64,000 nt of DNA, taken from positions 40,126,040 through 40,190,039 of the forward strand of contig OY978527.1 of NCBI GenBank assembly GCA_963854835.1, read 5' to 3'. The position numbers were made by a program, and so were the translations under genes. This document shows positions 46,437-58,880 of the stretch, piece by piece (position 1 is the first letter of the stretch; each line of letters begins with the position of its first letter). A model generated the notes under the pieces. It was given only the letters and a program-made list of their open reading frames with translations. It searched no databases and was not told where the DNA came from. Source of the stretch: Megamerina dolium (taxonomy: Eukaryota; Arthropoda; Insecta; Diptera; Megamerinidae).

Positions 46437-49279
46437 GCTGATTTGCACCACATATTTGCAAAATTGATAATTAAAAACTCTTAAAAAAGTCTATCAACTT
46501 TATTGATTCGTGGTCGCAGTAGAAGTGAAGTTAACAGTTGTACAATTTTAAGCAACTGTAATGAGAGAGTTTAGAGTTGCATGTATGATCAGAGAGAATA
46601 AGAGAATTACAGTTTCGTATATGATCTCGAGATTTAGTACATTCCAATAGAAAATTATAGTTTATTATATGATCATGAAAGTTAGCTCTGCGAGTCCCGA
46701 AATAGAAATGGTGTTGCGAGTCCCGATATAGAATTAGTCCTGCTGCGAACAGATTAGACTGCAGCGGAAGTTAAACCGGCGCATAGTACTGAAAAAGATT
46801 ATGCCATCAATCTTAAAAATCTTTTAATTTTAATTTAAAAGTACAGCTTTATTTGGACGAATCTATTGCTTCTTAAAATTATATGTTTTTAATTGTTGCA
46901 TTATTCTTCAGAATTTTGCTGTAGAAAAGAGCATATGTTTCTAAAATACCTAAAATGAATCAGGAAGTATATTTATTTCATACAAAGTAATACATAATAC
47001 ATATGTCATTAGTCTGAATATTAATGCGTAGAAGTATTATTGTTAAGTACATACTCCTACACGTATTAACATAATAATAAGATAAACTCATAATTATACT
47101 TGTAAATTTCCTTTTCTAATTAAAGCCATATATATGAAGTATGTAAATATGTATTATATACAATATATTGTCATATCTACTCGTATATATAATATATATG
47201 ATGAAGTCATAAAGATGAAAGGAAAACATGAAATGAAATTATAATCAAAGTGCACGAATACACATACATACATAAGTATTATATATAATACAAATAGGGA
47301 TATAATCATGTATGTGTAAGAATGTAGACAAATATGTAGTACATAATTAACAAAGGTCATCTAATTCTACGAATATACATAATCACATGTAAATATTCGT
47401 ATGTAAACACAAATACTTACTACATATACCCCCAATAGGAACACAAAGGGAGCACAATAAACATCGAACAATATATTAATGTTATATTTTAAAATATTTT
47501 ATGAAATTTATGTAATAATATTCATTTTTGTAAATGTTTTTCTATACATTTCCTTACTGCTAAAGCGACCATAGAGGGAAAGCTTTGCTCAAATTACATA
47601 CAATATAATGTTAAAATACAAGGAAGCACACAAAGAAGGTGAAACCTCCACTTTCCAGTTGGGTATTTTCAAGCAAACACATGCTGATGATTAATATTAA
47701 ATTATTTATTTATTTAATTTGTTGCTAATTTGTGCCATAGCTGCAGCAAAAGGAAGGATAGAGCAAGAAATAAGTGAGATATAAGGAAAATATAAAAAGG
47801 ATAAATAAAAAGAATAGCAATCATAATATATCTTATGAAATATGATAAAATCATAATTAGCTTATTATTCGTCACATCAAAGTCACATCATATTGTTCAT
47901 TTTAGCTACAACTCTTTAACATAAATATAACTTTCAACGATGACTTCGCCCTTGGACCAACATCTGTTTCTGCTAAGTTGATTCTCTATGGTCGGGATCA
48001 GTAAGTAATCACGGAGGGCTCAAACTGAAGAAACGAGTAGATTTTGATGCAATTTTGGTTCTCATTCATGGAATTTGATGTAATTTTTTCTTCGCTTTAG
48101 CTAAAGGAAACTATTACTTTGGCATTCTTTATTAGTTGCATCATGAAAAAATTGAATATTTGAGTATGTAAGCCTTTCAAATGATTAAAATTGAAAAATT
48201 TGAGAAAAATTGCATTTAATTTACTATTTCCAATGATTTTTATGTATAGTATATCGGAGTGTTATATTTCATTTTGTTATGTGATGAAATAGAAAATTAA
48301 AAGTCATAATATTTCTATAGAATGCTTAATACCCCCCAAAAAAAATGTGTTAAAATTGGCCAAGTCAGCATGGCAAAAAAAAAAAAAAATCATAATAAGT
48401 CCATATTTATATGTACAATATGTACCAATATAAGTACGTTCATTGAAGCATTTCTTCATTATTGTTGTTCTATAATCCACTGGGACATCAATTTCCACTT
48501 GAATAGAAAAAAATTCGCTATTGACTGAAGATTATAAAAATGAAAAATAATGTAAAAAAATTAACAAAACAGAACAGAATGAAAATATCCGATAGAAATC
48601 ATTTTTTTTTTTTGTTGTCTTCCTTCATGTATGCAAATTTTCTCCCAGTGGAGAGAGTTGCTCAAGTCATCGAAGTAAGAATAACAAAAGTATTATTGTT
48701 AGTGAAAATACATATACATCGAAGTGGAGGTAACTAAGTGTTGCAAAGAGAAAAAATTAAATATATTGTATTAAATGAGAATATTCGAAGCACAATCTGG
48801 GTAAGTCGAAAGATTGGCGTGGCATCTCACTTAGTAAAAAAAATTGTATTACTATACAATTTAGAGTAATAGTAATTTAGAAAGAACACCAGATAAGTTA
48901 CACATTTAATATATAATGTCCGGCAGGAATATAAAATGTGGCACATTCTCGATTTTATAGTATACACAAGCTTCCACCATGGCCGAATGCTTATTTCAAA
49001 GGCATTGCTGCAGATCAGAGAAGTCCAGCAGACCTCAAATATTCTTAAAATTAGAGTCCCCTAGTAAAGATATCTTATTTCAGCCTTACTTTCATAGAAT
49101 GTAAAAATGGTGCTTCATTATGGTTTTCATCATTGAGACCAGGATTCAACTTTATAAATGACATTCAGGTTGGGTGATCAATATTTTTACTTGAATTGAG
49201 TAGACTTTATAATCATTTAGATAATTCAATTTTTAAATTAGTGTAAGGTGTGATTTGATCCATGCAATGTCTAGCTACT
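46437..49279. other. No gene recognised
   Basis: Long AT-rich stretch with many CATA/TATA-type low-complexity runs (46,990-47,400). No ORF of interest, no RNA gene. Confidence 0.5.
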
Positions 49280-49830
49280 AGGTACTAGGACATCGGATGA
49301 TCGGGCGGAGCCATCTACCATTTGAATCCATTCAAGCATATAGAACCGGATGGCATCATCTCAGCTGTGCAAATATAATTAGAGCTTGGGTGGATATCAT
49401 ATTCAAAGCCTGAATCAAATAGATGCAGGTCAACGTAAATTTTTATCCCTAAGGCAGAAAAATACTCATAAGATCGAACGAGTTTAGATTAATGAGGTTA
49501 TTGTCATTTTTTTAAGGGTGAAAATATATAACTTACATTCGAATATGATATCAGGGGTACAATATGCCTACTGCAAAGGTGGAATCGTGGAAATTGCTCT
49601 ACACTCACTCATATCTATGACTGAAAAATGTTTAAAATGTTACCTTCATCAATATCGATGGCGTTTTTAACAACATTACACTTGCAACCATTAATAAAGC
49701 TCTGCTCGGTCTCGAACTTGACCCGTCTCTGTGGAGGTTAATTTACCTCAAGTTGACCAACAGAGCTAAAAAGGCTATGAGAGCTATCAAATTAGAAATC
49801 CATTTGAAGATACATTCCTAAGAATACCCT
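49280..49830 (+). pseudogene. LINE reverse-transcriptase relic (R1/I group)
   Basis: In changing frames I read EPDGIISAVQ, then YAYCKGGIVEIALHSLI, then a continuous INIDGVFNNITLATINKALL, LDPSLWRLIYLKLTNRAKK. The last block matches the RT motif LDIEGAFNN with its first catalytic Asp, followed by the usual helix. The second catalytic motif (YADD) and all flanking domains are gone. It is strongly decayed. Confidence 0.65.
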
Positions 49831-49889
49831 ACAAGGTAAAGGGATTCTCTCATCTTTTCTTTGTTTGTTTGTGAAAAGTTATGAAAGTT

Positions 49890-50510
49890 AGAATTGTTTG
49901 GTGTGCTTGGCGATTTTCTGCTGTCGAAAAAAATGCAGCATAGAGTTTGCATTCAATTTTGTGTAAAAAATGGAATCAAGTGCTCTAAAAGTCTTGAAAT
50001 GTTGACAGTGGCATATAGTGAGTCTACTCTGAGTAGGAAAAATGTGTATAAGTGGTACAAGCTGTTCGATATTCATGGTCTAGTGCATCAGGAGTTCTTA
50101 CCACAAGATCGTACGGTTAATAAGGAGTATTATCTTGAATTGTGGAAAAACAATTCATGGATTTTGCAGACACATCACACATCGTTGCTGGTAAGTATTA
50201 TTTTGGCCAAAACCAACACTACTATCATGCCTCAGCCTCCATATTTACCGGACTTGGCACTCTGTGACTTTTTCCTGTTCCCAAAACTGATGAGACCCAT
50301 GAAAGGACGGAGATTTTCAACAATTGAAAGAGCTCAAGGCTATACTAAAGAATGCTTATCAGAAGTACTTCGAGGATTTGAAAAAGCACTGGCACAAGTG
50401 GGATTACTAAGGGGGATTACTTTGAAGGGGACAACATAAATATTGATGAATAAATAAATACATTTTGATAAAAATGAAAAGTCACCTTGCTTTTTGATCA
50501 CACCTCGTAC
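49890..50510 (+). pseudogene. Mariner (SETMAR-like lineage), internally deleted, long ORF kept
   Basis: The 181-codon ORF (49,894-50,439) begins with a DNA-binding part: MQHRVCIQFCVKNGIKCSKS, EMLTVAYSESTLSRKNVYKW. It then jumps in frame to the catalytic core: LVHQEFLPQDRTVNKEYYLE, PYLPDLALCDFFLFPKL, RFSTIERAQGYTKECLSEVL. Some 100 or more residues are missing, including the first catalytic Asp. The HHDNARPHTA motif is replaced by QTHHTSLLV. The third Asp (PDLALCD) remains. The right end CACCTTGCTTTTTGATCACA is a typical mariner terminus. It is an inactive deletion derivative. Confidence 0.82.
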
Positions 50511-51899
50511 GCTAGATGAATACCTACGGTCTGATGATTGATCCTCAGAACAGAGCTTGTTCCCTCACTATGAAATACAAGTTAAAACGTGTCACCTTTA
50601 ATTCAGCTGAACCTGGATTCATACTATAACCTTTCGTATTCAAACCTTTTATTTATTTCAAAACTATTTTGTTTGTATATTGATTGGTTTTATAGTACGA
50701 GTACATACACTATATTAAATATCTCAAGGCAAAAGGGGAAAGGATGCGAAATGTTACAACAGGAAAATTATAAGTATATAAGTAACGATATAACTAACGA
50801 TAATGATACCTTATATGCTGCCAATACGGTATGGACTTCCTTCTCTACATAATTCTAGATTTTTTTTTGTCATATTCATTATGGTATTATCAATTTCTCA
50901 AAGAGAAAAGAAATAGAGGAGGTGAGGTTACTATTTTCGCAAGCGATGCTTACTAGTTTCTAAAAGGATCAAAAATCATAGAATTCGTTGAAAAAAACTG
51001 CTTAAAATTGACTCTCTCTCTCCCTCCCATCATTACAAATTCAAAGTCTATACAAGTGAGGCTGCACTTGTGCTATAATCATCGCCATCATCATCGTCAT
51101 CATCAATGGCACCAACAGCAATAAGGGAATTTTGTGCTTCATTCATAGGTTGACGTTATTTTCGTTTCTTTTTTATTCTATTTTTTCGTTTCCCTTTCAT
51201 ATTTCTACTTCTATTATTATTGTTGTTATTATTTTTTGCAAAAAAAAAATACTCAACAAATACTATTCAACGATTGTCAGAGAGATTTTCCTTAAATTGT
51301 CGAATGAACAAATAGAAATGTTCACAGTCCCACGAGTACGAGTAGCAATAGAATCCTATGCTCCAAAGAATTGTGCGATATTGAATGGACGAAATCATAT
51401 TGAATATGAGTAAGTGTACTGATGTATAGCTTCCTTAAGAGCATAGGCATATGTTATTCAATGTATGCTCTGCTGGGACACTTGTCCTTCCATTGTCAGC
51501 AATGAAGACGGATGTTAACAGTTCCTAAAAAATCAAAAAATTCATATATAAAAAATAACAAAATAATAATAAATAATAGAAATACAAAAGAAATGCATTG
51601 ATTGAAAACTAACCAGAATTTTTAAACTAGAAACTTAAATTATTATCTCACAATCAAGCCAACGAAATTGTGATTTTTCATATTCAGTGTTAAAACTAAC
51701 TTTGACATATTCCATCAAATTTTTTCCTTCCAGTTTTCTCCAAATTCATTTTAAATATTTTCAGTTTGTTTAACAGATCAATTTTGTATCTTTGAAATAC
51801 TCCGTCTGGCCGAAATGATGGGACCGGCTCATCTTCGTAATTAGAAAATTGAAAATTCATCATTTTGTCATGATGTTAATATGATGTTCAATCCTCACA
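50511..51899. other. No gene recognised
   Basis: AT-rich DNA with (CAT)n-like patch near 51,080-51,105. ORFs at 50,589 and 51,132 are not recognised. Confidence 0.45.
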
Positions 51900-52580
51900 A
51901 GTCATTTACACTGATGGTTCCAAAATTGACTCTGGAGTTGGAGCAGGAATCTACTCGGAGTCCCTAAAAATAACAACGTCCGTAAAACTTCCATAAAATT
52001 GAAGTGTATTCCAGGCGGAAGTATACGCGATTCTGCAAGCATGCGAATTGCTGCAGCAGAGGAACATAACTGGAAAGGTAACAATTCTACCCGACAGCCA
52101 AGCAGCTATAAAGGCGCTAACAGCACCAGTTATTAGCTCAAAGTTGACAGAAGCATGTGGGTATTCCCCTAGCCGAAGCCAAGGGGATTATTCCAAAATA
52201 CTACCTTAATAAAGCGCAACGGAAATGGTCAAGCATCATAACCTGTGCAATTTCAAAAGCCACTTGGTCAAACTATAATGAAAAGAGGACAAGTAGCCTT
52301 CTGAGTAGATCTAGGACCGTCATATACAAACTTACAGCAGTCTGCACAGGCCACTAGGCCATTGGTACATATGCAGAGAAAATGGGTATTCCGCATAATG
52401 ATCATTGCATACTGTTGTAACGACATTGCAGCTAAGAAGACGGTGGAGCATTTCTTGTGTAAATGCCCTGCCTTAGCCAGAAACCGACTATCGTTCTTAC
52501 GAAGTCTCTTCTTTGATAACATAGGACAGTTATCTAAAATAGAGATCTCCCATATAAACAACTCCGGCTGGTTGTAACTT
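51900..52580 (+). pseudogene. I/LOA-type LINE, RNase H and zinc knuckle
   Basis: It reads VIYTDGSKIDSGVGAGIYSE, a break, then FQAEVYAILQACELLQQR and VTILPDSQAAIKALTAPV. Three RNase H acidic residues are visible (YTDG, QAE, PDSQ, where LSDS is usual). After a degenerate section come an altered knuckle, CCNDIAAKKTVEHFLCKC, and PALARNRLSFLR, then a stop at 52,575. Frameshifts and a likely deletion remove the PGH-xxxN-xxAD part. Confidence 0.75.
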
Positions 52581-52613
52581 ACATATTTACTTATGTGGCC
52601 ATAACAACCGAAT

Positions 52614-53495
52614 ATCGATTTATGCCGAAAATAACATGCTTCGCCAGCCATTTCTGTTCTTCGCTAGCTGGCGCCAGTTAGCAATTCCAAGCGCCGTCAG
52701 GTTCTCCAGTACTTGGTCTTTCCACCGGAGTTTTGGTCTTCCTCTTCTGCGTCGGCCTCCAGCGGGTTCCGAATATAACACCTCCTTAGCTGGAGCGTGT
52801 TCTTCCATTCGCTCGACATGACCTATCCAGCGCAGCCGCTGGATTTTGATGCGCTTTACAATGTCAATATCGGCATACAGCTCGTACAGCTAATGATTGT
52901 ACATTATTGGGTACTAGCCACCAACGGATATAGGTCCAAAGATCTTGCGTAGGACTTTTTTCTCGAAAACTCCAAGCATTCGCTCATCCGAGGTGGAAAT
53001 TGTCAAGGCTTCAGCGCCGTATGTAAGGACAGGCATGACGAAAGACTTGTAGAGTGTATTTTTCGTTCTTCGAGAGAGGGCTCGACTTCTCAATTGCTTA
53101 CTCAATCCAAAGTAACACCTGTTAGGAAGAGTTATCCTACGCATGTTCTCCGGGCTGACGTCATTAGAGTTGTTGATGCTGGTTCCAAGACAGACAAAGT
53201 CCCTTACTACTTCAAAAGCGTAGTTGTTAACAGTGACGTGCTGTCCAAGACGCCGGGACTCTTTGTTTGTTGACACTAGATACTTCGTCTTGCCCTCGTT
53301 CACCGTGAGACCCATCCGACGCGACTCTCTTTCCAACTCTGAGAATGCTGCACTGACTGCTCGCGTGTTAATGCCGATTATGTCAATATCGTCGGCATAC
53401 GCTAACAGCATGACACTTTTGTTGAAGATAGTGCCATTATGCCGTAGATCAGCTGTGAGGTCTCCTTTTTCAAGTTGATCAACATGACCTGTAAA
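52614..53495 (-). pseudogene. RTE-type LINE, best-preserved RT fragment
   Basis: A 196-codon open stretch (53,504-52,914) reads SVMLLAYADDIDIIG with an intact YADD active site. It continues with FSELERESRRMGLTVNEGKT, YLVSTNKESRRLGQHVTV, RDFVCLGTSINNSNDVSPE, MPVLTYGAEALTISTSDER and VLRKIFGPISVGG. After one frame break it continues to GRRRRGRPKLRWKDQVLENL and LGIANWRQLAKNR. The GRxxRGRPxxRW motif is usual at the end of RTE-type proteins. The endonuclease and RT fingers are absent (5' truncated at about 53,490). It is the youngest of four related pieces. Confidence 0.85.
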
Positions 53496-54829
53496 AATAC
53501 ACATTGAATTTCAAGTGATAGTAGTAGCAGTAGTAATGTTTTCATGCCACAACACATTTCGAGTGACCTATTGACAGAATAAAAAAAAGCTTCGATATAA
53601 TATAAATAAAAATTGTGAACTCACTTAAGTAACCTTCAGAAGAAATATGTATATGCCTTTGACTTTATTTACATTTTTCCTTAATTTAGCATTTCTTTGG
53701 TATTAATTCCATCTGAACTAAAATGTGACACATATTTGCCCCAAGAACATTCATATGTACATCCATGTGTGCGTGCACACTTTTGCTTCACACAAAATGT
53801 GTTATTAATTGTGTTAAAATTAGCATCGAACATTAAATGGGCTGGCAGCAATCATACATACATACATACACACATACACATATATATGCGTACACACTGA
53901 TCTGACAAGTTAGTTGTTTTATCAAAGCATTGTACATACACAGACACACGACAGTAGTACTCTGTTATATTTCCTATCATTGCTAATGACATTTTACCCC
54001 ACAATTTATGCTGGCGTTCGAATGATTTGTTGTGTTCATGTATGTGTGCTAGAATGCATTATATAGTATTTAGAGAGTATGTATACTTTATATTTATAGT
54101 GCAACAATAACAAATAAGGACATCGACTATTAGACTATTGCTGCTGCTGTTGCTGCTGTCATAATATGTTATAGTTAATTCCTTTGCTGAATATCATACT
54201 TACATATCATCATCTTCTTATGTATGTACTCGTATGTATGTATGTATGTACAATTTATGCTATTCTCCTTTGTCATCTGTTACAATTTTAAAGCCACACT
54301 ATGACATGATGTTCTTATAAACATACATAACATACATTGTGGCAATATATACATTACCAAATGGCCTTTAGATTATTCGCATACGTCTCGTCTTTATGCT
54401 CACAAATACTATAAGATCATTGTCTTAAATAATAAATCAATCATTGTCATTTCTTTGGTATTATTTTGTGTATGTGAAGGTATATTGTATTTGTCTATGT
54501 ACTATATACATCTTGTGCAGGACATTTAGAAGATGTCAATTTAATTTGCAATTAATTCTTTGTAATATTTTTATATGCTGCTCATAAGAGTGACATCTAG
54601 TGTGAGTGTGTGGATTATCTCTTCTTTACGTTCAAGTTTAGTTTAAAATCAGTATAGCGCAACATCTGAGTTGAATTTTCAAAAATTTCAATCAAATCAT
54701 AATAAATTAATCTATATAAATTTTAATTTTATCATGGTGATGATGTGATGAGAACCCTTAACTGGAAAAATATGGTTTCAGAATACTCTGAATAAATTAA
54801 ATTTTCAAATGGACGAAACCACACAGAAA
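53496..54829. other. No gene recognised; spacer 3' of the glycine-rich gene
   Basis: AT-rich DNA with ACAT/CATA tracts near 53,855-53,890 and (GTAT)n at 54,230-54,248. Nothing coding. Confidence 0.5.
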
Positions 54830-54835
54830 TTTATT
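54830..54835 (-). promoter_or_regulatory. PolyA signal of the glycine-rich gene
   Basis: AATAAA on the minus strand, about 190 bp after the stop codon at 55,023. Inferred from position. Confidence 0.5.
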
Positions 54836-55022
54836 TAAAATGTGTACAAATATCTATAAAAAAGTAATAAATGAATTGTTATTATATATTTATAAAAGTT
54901 GTAGTTTAAACTTATGTAAATACTATAAAAATCTTAACATGGCTGCTTTGAAATATTATACTTATACATATCACTATTAGACTTAAACTAAATTAGTTAA
55001 CGTGTGCGCGAACATCTTTCAA

Positions 55023-57026
55023 TTACTTGCCGTAGCCTCCTGCTTTTGCTGAAGCTGATGAGCTAGCTGAAGCGGTTGCAAATGAACTAGAGTATGCACC
55101 ACTGGAAGCACCAGTACCACTTCCACCATAACCACCACCAGCACCACCTCCATAACCACCACCGCCATAACCTCCACCGCCGCCACCACATTTTCCTGAT
55201 GCACAGCCACCGCCGCATTTACCAGTTGAGCAGCCACCACCACCACCACCACCACCACCACCACTAGCAGCAACATTACCGTCACCACCATGTTCACCGC
55301 CAAAGCCCGTATCGCTCTCTAGACCACCTGCACCAGTTGGAAAACCAATAAGATTGCCTGAATTTGCACCGCTTAAGCCACTTGCACCGCTATGTGCTGA
55401 AGAACCACCAAATGCACCTTCAACAGCAAAACCACCACTGATGGGTTTGCCAAAACCAATGCCAGATCCTCCAGAAAGCCCTCCGGAGCCGACACCACCG
55501 CCGTTTGCGCCAAATGAGATTTCTTTGTGAATCGTAATACCTGGAAGTTGTAGTGGTACTATGCCGGTTGATATTAATCCAACTTGTTTTATTGAACCTC
55601 CTCCTCCATATCCGCCAGATCCGCCTGCACCACCATGGGCACCCAGTTGTCCTGCTGAACCTGGACCAGCGTTACTGCCAGCACCAGCTAATGCCGATGC
55701 GCTGGCACCAGCTCCAGCAAATGCGCCACCTGCACCACCATCGGGTTTTCCACCGCTACCACCGTAGTTGCCAGCACCGGATCCATGGCCGCCTAATCCA
55801 GCACCACCAAAGCTACCAGAACCACCTGAGCTGAAATCAGCATTTTCACCATGGCTACCTGCACCTACAAAACCGTCAGAACCACCGGAACTGAAGGCAC
55901 CATTTTCACCGTGGCTTCCCGCACTACCAAATCCACCTGCACCGCCAAAGCCTCCAGCGCCGCCATGTCCGCCAGCACTAGCACCACCGCCGCCATTTCC
56001 ACCGTGGCTTCCCGCACCACCAAAACCAGCGCCGCCATGTCCGCCAGCATCAGCACCACCGCCACCATTTCCACCGTGGCTTCCCGCACCACCAAATCCA
56101 CCTGCACCGCCAAAGCCTTCTGCTTCGCCATGTCCGCCAGCACCAGCACCACCGCCACCACCTCCGCCGTGACCTATGCCTATACCTCCGAAACCGCCAG
56201 CACCACTTAAACCTCCACTATGGCCTCCTACACCGCCGAACCCGCCAGCTCCTCCAAATCCACCAGTACTTCCAAAGCCTCTACCACCACCACCACCACC
56301 GTGTCCGTGTCCTCCTCCGAAAGCGCCAGCGCCACCAATTCCTCCACTGTGGCTTCCTGCACCACCAAATCCACCGACACCTCCAAAACCACCAGCACCT
56401 CCGAACCCTCCGCCATGTACACCAGCACCACCAGCACCACCGCCACAACCTAGTAATCCACAACTACTACCTCCGCCAACGAGCGGTTTCGCTAGGCCAC
56501 CAACTATTCCGCCAATTATTCCGTTGACGCCATCCTTAATGCCGTTCAAATCAACTTCCTTATGTACGGACACCGATAGACCGCCTCCTGTGCCAGGTAA
56601 AAAGGGATTTCCATCAAAACTTCCACCACCAAAACCGCCAGTTTGACCACCAACGCCATTGCCACCACCGAGGCCACCACTACCGAGGCCACCACCACCG
56701 AAGCCACCACCACCGGCGCCAGCTGATGCAAAACTACTTGCACTAGCCGATGCATGGGCACTTGCACCAGTGCCACCACCACCATAACCGCCATATCCAC
56801 CGTAGCCATAAATTATATCTGCAATTGGAAATGCACTAATTAGTTTGATACGAAGAAACTGGCAAACAAGAAGAAGAAGAGGACCGAAAAGTGCCAAAAC
56901 AGTTCATTGCTACTTACCAAAACAGCATAATACTAATTGCAAAGCTATTAATGCTTTTGTGGTTGCTGTTAGACGACCAGCATTTGGACACCACATATTG
57001 TGTTTGTTCAACCTCACTGAGAGCAT
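55023..57026 (-). CDS. Secreted glycine-rich structural protein (~634 aa, two exons)
   Basis: Exon 1 (57,026-56,918) encodes 36 residues beginning MLSVRLNKHNMWC and ending in the hydrophobic run ALIALQLVLCCF, a likely signal peptide core. Exon 2 (56,818-55,023) continues in frame as DIIYGYGGYGGYGGGG. A 99-bp intron lies between them. The rest is Gly/Ala/Ser-rich with units such as GGAGSHGGNGGGG and AGGHGGAGGFGGAG repeated at 20-31-codon spacing. Two non-repetitive islands each contain an HKE motif: SVSVHKEVDLNG near residue 122 and GITIHKEISFGAN near 467. A Cys-rich patch, GCSTGKCGGGCASGKCGG, lies near residues 564-577, and the end is AGGYGK. Such proteins are known in insect cuticle, eggshell and silk; the exact role here is unknown. 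The frame is open over 1.8 kb of high-GC sequence, against AT-rich surroundings. Confidence 0.85.
56819..56917 (-). other. 99-bp intron of the glycine-rich gene
   Basis: The donor is G|GTAAGTA (minus strand, 56,917-56,911) and the acceptor CCAATTGCAG (ending 56,819). An alternative AG at about 56,842 would bring a stop into frame. Joining phase-1 G to AT gives the Asp codon that starts DIIYG, in frame with exon 2. Without splicing, an ATG within the intron (56,897) would also open into exon 2, with a different and poorer leader. Confidence 0.8.
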
Positions 57027-57066
57027 GTCGAAACTGTAATTGCATTCGTCTCAAAGGTACATCGAC

Positions 57067-57074
57067 ATTTTATA
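57067..57074 (-). promoter_or_regulatory. TATA box of the glycine-rich gene
   Basis: TATAAAAT on the minus strand, about 40 bp upstream of the initiator ATG at 57,026. Transcription would start near 57,040, leaving a very short 5' UTR, as is common for insect cuticle-type genes. An in-frame TGA lies just upstream of the ATG. Confidence 0.6.
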
Positions 57075-57683
57075 CTCAACTCAATGTGCGACTAGAATGT
57101 GATTGTGATGTATTTTTTCCAATTTTTATATTCTATTGAAATAAATACAAAATATCAATGAGATGAGATGTTAGAGTATTTGCATAGAAAGATGGGAAAT
57201 TCCAACAACGAACAAGTGAACGAGCAAAGGTGTCTGACGTTGTTTATTATTTTATACAATATTCTGTGTATGACGAGTATTCGTCAGAGTTCTTCGATCA
57301 AATACAATCGGTGTATATAAAATACAAATTGTAGTATTCTCATTCGTGTGCTAGCATTAATGTAAATTATAGCCGATGCTACAAAAATGAGGTGAGGACA
57401 GATGAGTTCACTATTATTATTATTGTAACGTATATAATCGTATATTCATAGACATTCAATTTTTAAATAATTATTATTAGATGTATTGCAAATATACTGA
57501 AGCTATCATCTATCAACAACTTACAAAGATAATGATCAGCACAAGCTCATTGACTTACTCATATTGATTAGCATTATTTTTTGTGCTTCTCTTTCTCTAT
57601 TTTTCTCTTTGTCTAATTTTGGATTTTCAATTTAAATTAATTTGATTCATATGTTTATACTAGAACATGTGTATAAATGAAAT
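57075..57683. other. Upstream region of the glycine-rich gene
   Basis: AT-rich; presumably holds promoter-proximal control sequence. No specific site recognised. Confidence 0.4.
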
Positions 57684-58880
57684 GCGAGGGTGTGTCAATA
57701 AGTCCCTGAAAATTTGAATAGGAAACATCAACTTAGGAAAAAAATCCATGTTTCTTGTCGAGAAGCATCTTTTAAAGGAAGGCATTTTCAGACATATTTG
57801 GCAATATTTAACATATTCTGTGAAGCTTTCCGCATTTCTTCCCGAAGCCCCTTTGTGTTTATATTAGCCAGCTCTTTTTTAATTTGTTCAATGAGACAGT
57901 CCACGTTTTTTGGTTTATATCCCCTTCTATAAATATTTCTTTTTCAATTTGTCAAAAAAGTTTCAATGGGTCTTAACTGTGGGTGCCGTAGCTCAGTGAT
58001 TAGTGCGTGGGCCTTCTGATCTGTAGGTCGTGGGTTTAATCCCCGAAAGTGAAGCATAACAAAATTTAATATCTAAAAAATTTTTCTTTCGAACGTTACC
58101 CAGCTGCCGGCAAGAATTGGCCGCAGTAAAAATTTGGTTCTGCCGTTCGGAACCGGCTAATATAAGCAGATCCCTTCTAATGCTCCCCAAATTTAACATG
58201 CACAACAGTATTGGAAGAAAAGCTCGGTAGTATCATAATGGGCCTTTCTGGCCTAAGTGTGTCCTCTCAGAGAGAGGGCAGCCACATAACCTAACCTAAC
58301 CTAGCTGAGGCATATTTGCGGGATTACTATTTGAAAACTTAAAATAAAAATTTGGTGTCCATTCGTTCCCTTCTATAGTAAAATAACTCTCGTCATCCAT
58401 TATGCAAATAGACAGAGATTTGGCAGCAAAGAAATCTTGGGAAAGAGCGCCGAGTTTTTGTTTAAAAGTTAGTGTTTTATAGTTTTTCCGTCGACTTTGT
58501 ATTTTTTCCTCAACTTACGATATGATTTTGCTGATCGATACACAATTTCTTGTTTCAATTTAGCACGCACTTTGCTGCTCTGCAGAAGACATATTTTTCC
58601 AGAACCGACTTTTCATTCGCATGATTTCCCACTTTTGAAAACCATAATTGTTTTATAAATAACGCTTTTTTAAAGCGCATTTGAGAAAAATTGCAAAATG
58701 TCTCATATTTCGTTGCGGTAGAATTATTTTCACAAAATCTGCAAATAAATTCATTCAGTGACATATTTAGAAAAAGAAACTTAAAAATTTTTTCAAGTAA
58801 TGAAAGTTGGAAAACTGCGTAATTTTTGACGCACTTTGTTTTATTTTTCTCAATCGTTAATATTTTATACCGCATACGTT
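57684..58880 (-). pseudogene. Tc1/mariner-superfamily (MDDE) transposase relic
   Basis: On the minus strand, reading from 58,875: SLNEFICRFCENNSTATKYE in a degenerate N-terminal part, then SLSICIMDDESYFTIEGNEW with the MDDE catalytic Asp. An internal deletion follows, then NPANMPQLRPIE with the acidic residue of the RPIE motif. After the SINE (57,980-58,302) comes the C-terminal helix region RRGYKPKNVDCLIEQIKKEL. About 150 residues including the second catalytic Asp are missing. The outer end at 57,684 reads GCGAGGGTGTGTCAATAAG, resembling Tc1/mariner termini. Confidence 0.7.
57980..58302 (+). mobile_element. tRNA-derived SINE, subtype B, full length with internal deletion
   Basis: It starts GTGGGTGCCGTAGCTCAGTG, has B box GGTTTAATCCC (one change from the usual CAA), the common body shortened by about 60 bp, and the subtype-B tail CTCTCAGAGAGAGGGCAG, CCACATAACCTAACCTAACC. 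It interrupts the MDDE transposase relic between the codons for PQL and RPIE. Short flanking repeats (AACTG / AGCTG) are all that is left of a target duplication. Confidence 0.88.

Noticed and set aside
55553..56646. Several long plus-strand ORFs rich in Pro, Ala or Thr
   Set aside because: They are antisense or shifted readings of the glycine-rich repeat; GGN codons give open frames in the other five frames.
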